A stretch of 64,000 bases of DNA, taken from positions 1 through 64,000 of the forward strand of contig QZCP01000059.1 in NCBI GenBank assembly GCA_003956705.1, in the 5' to 3' direction. Both the position numbers and the translations under genes were made by a program. Position 1 is the stretch's first letter. Each line of letters opens with the position of its first letter. Positions 62,047-64,000 of this stretch are shown one piece after another. The notes beneath the pieces are model-generated. The model was not told where the DNA came from and did not search any database. It worked only from the letters and a program-made list of their open reading frames with translations. The stretch comes from Brevipalpus yothersi. Lineage: Eukaryota; Arthropoda; Arachnida; Trombidiformes; Tenuipalpidae.

Positions 62047-63778
62047 TCACAGATTCTCACATTTATCGAGAAGATATTCAGAATTCATTGCAAGATTGTG
62101 AGCTGCTGAAGCATCAAGAGAGGAATAGGATGAAGGAGCTCGCAAATGAAGATCTTGTGCATGTCTGGCAAACATTCCGAAGTCGATCCGTTTGTTTACA
62201 GGTAGACTTTCTTTTACATCAGATGGAACAGAATCCCAACAGGAAAGGAATTTAACAACTTTATCGTCCAAAAGCTCATTTTCATCTAGAAAGAAGATAA
62301 TTTCTCAATGAGTGAGTGGAGAATTTTAACTATTTTTTTGAGCAAGAGAAGAAGAAAAGGTGAATCAAAAAATCGATAAATAATTGGATCAATAATCTAA
62401 TAATAATAATAATATTATCATGATTATTGAGAGCCAATTTATTGAATTATGACTCAAGTGAAAAAAAGGCTGGAATCAGTTTTAAAATAGGAATTTCACA
62501 TGATCTCCTAGAAATTCTTGTTCAAAGAGGGCCAACATGAGGATCCATAAAACTTCAACATAAACATTGACATTTCTCTTCTGATGTTGATCCGATCTGA
62601 TATTTTTCAGGTAACTTTCCATGATCTAAGATGGAATATTATCGAAATTTTCTCGTCATGATCATAAGCTGATAATAATTTCTTACCTTTTTCAGGCTGT
62701 GGCTCCTGTGCTTTCTCATTTTCAATATTGATACATTTTTCGAGAAGATAGTCAGAATTGACGGCCAGATTATGAGCAACTGTAGCATCGAGAGATGCAT
62801 AAGAGGAAGGTCCTTGTGAATGAATATTTCGAGCGAATTTGGCATGTAGATTGAAATCTCTTAGTCTTTTAGCAGTTATGCTTTGCTTTACATCGGATGG
62901 AACAGCATCCCAACAGGAGAGGAATTCAGCGACTTTATCAGCCAAAGGTTTGTTTGCATCTATTAATGAGAAACAATTAAATAGTAATAATTAATGATTA
63001 TCGAAGTAATAGCAAAGAGTGTAATTTAATGTCCTATGTAATGAAGAGGTTGCTTACCATTTCCTATTGGAGTTGCTTTCTCATTTTCAACGTTTTGGCA
63101 CTTTTTCAACAGGAATTCAGAATTTTTAGCAAGATTTTGAGCAGCAAATTCTTTGAGGGAAGAATAAGAAGAAGGAGCTCGAAGGTGGAGATCTCGGGCA
63201 TATTTAGCGAACATTTCGAAATCAACTAGCCTCTTGGCTGGTAATCTTTCTCTGATATCGGAAGGAACAGAGTCCCAACAGGAAAGAAATTCAACGACTT
63301 TGTCATCCAAATCAGAATATTCACCTGCGAATTTTTATGAGAAATTTTTATCAGAATTGAAACAAGTTTTCTTACTTATCTCAAAAGAAAAAAATGCGAT
63401 TTCTCATAGAAAAAAAATTATGAAAATTTTGTGAATTATAAAAATTCAAAAGATACCAGCACCTATTTTCTATTTTTCAGTGTCAATGAGAATTAACTCA
63501 TAACTTTTACCTACCGTTATCATGTCGAGCTATTTCATTTTCAACATGTTGACATTTTTCCATAAGATATTTGGTATTCTTGGCAATATTTTGAGCTGTG
63601 ATTGCCTCGAGAGCAGAGTATGAGAACGGAGCTCGTGATTGGAGATTTCGAACATATTTGGCGTGCATTTCGAAATCTCTCAGTCTTTTAGCGGTAATTT
63701 GCTCCTTGATATCGGAAGGAACAGAGTCCCAGCAGGAGAGGAAATCATTGACAGAAGCTTCCAGAGAATCGAGTTCAC
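62047..63778 (-). CDS. Module-repeat protein, 3' four exons (5' partial)
   Basis: Function unknown. Four minus-strand exons, 63,515-63,778, 63,058-63,324, 62,687-62,959 and 62,047-62,285, each encode one copy of an 80-90 residue module, and the last ends in a stop. Every intron is phase 1 (G|GT or G|AT), so modules can be added or lost without frame change. Each copy carries FLSCWD(S/A)VPSD near its start, a KR..DF..(H/F)AK.(A/V)R segment, then SY(S/A)(S/A)L and an amphipathic stretch ending (E/D/K)KC. The two invariant Cys may pair within a module. Predicted character is all-helical. Introns are 190-400 bp, longer than elsewhere in this gene-dense part. The acceptor at 63,779-63,780 shows that at least one more exon lies beyond the right edge, so signal peptide and full copy number are unknown. 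Confidence 0.8.
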
Positions 63779-64000
63779 CTGTGAGAAAAAAGTTTCCACA
63801 TGAAAATGTGTAGACATTCCAATTAAGCAGCGTATATTGGAGGGCATATAAGGTGATATGATGTTGAAATATACTTCAATCGGAGACATTTTGAAATCAC
63901 TCAAATAATCATTCAGTGAGTGGGTGAAATATGAATTTACATTCCCATGAAATATGCAAATCGAGAATGTCTGAGAAATTGAACATGACTGAACACGTGT

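Overview
This is animal nuclear DNA, most likely from an arthropod. The evidence is a two-exon Delta-type Notch ligand (MNNL, DSL, EGF repeats, transmembrane segment), a lysosomal glucosylceramidase with a signal peptide, spliceosomal introns of about 50-180 bp with GT/AG ends, AATAAA signals and TATA boxes. The AT-rich composition, compact introns, and Asn/His/Gly-rich tail of the Delta protein would suit a mite or similar small chelicerate. That placement is an inference from style, not from a diagnostic gene.

Layout. Positions 1 to about 45,000 are a gene desert around one developmental gene. Delta (29,399-31,769, +) is the only convincing gene there, with about 29 kb of empty sequence on its left and 13 kb on its right. 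The desert is filled with long (GA)n/(TC)n tracts of 30-75 bp every 1-3 kb. It is also rich in a GGCC-centred motif, often TGGCC, GGCCTGAG or TGGGCCCA, which several times forms perfect short inverted repeats. It contains candidate regulatory clusters: CACGCG/CACGTG boxes near 23.15 kb, and a perfect AGGTCA inverted repeat next to a CGTGGGAA site near 40.1-40.2 kb.

At about 45 kb the texture changes abruptly: GA tracts and GGCC motifs nearly vanish and genes become dense. In order these are a ChaC gamma-glutamylcyclotransferase (45,114-45,890, +); a four-exon glucosylceramidase (46,979-48,781, +); a tandem family of small secreted proteins (intact copies at 49,272-50,210 and 55,344-56,231, a broken copy at 52,960-53,529, all +), interrupted by a decayed LTR-retrotransposon gag and a tRNA-like fragment and sharing its array with an opposite-strand three-exon secreted-protein gene (54,213-54,941, -); a two-exon gene for a 620-residue secreted protein with paired Cys-rich modules and a long run of eight-residue repeats (57,050-58,985, +); a three-exon gene of unknown function (59,985-61,114, +); and on the minus strand the last four exons of a gene built from repeated, phase-1 symmetric modules, running off the right edge (62,047-63,778).

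The genes do not form one pathway. Delta signals to Notch, ChaC degrades glutathione, and glucosylceramidase degrades glucosylceramide in the lysosome. The other genes look secreted and possibly lineage-specific. The most interesting items are the octad-repeat protein, the tandem secreted family with its conserved promoters and broken middle copy, the module-repeat gene at the right edge, the 32-bp near-perfect palindrome at 46,502, and the repeated GGCC-core hairpins in the Delta desert.
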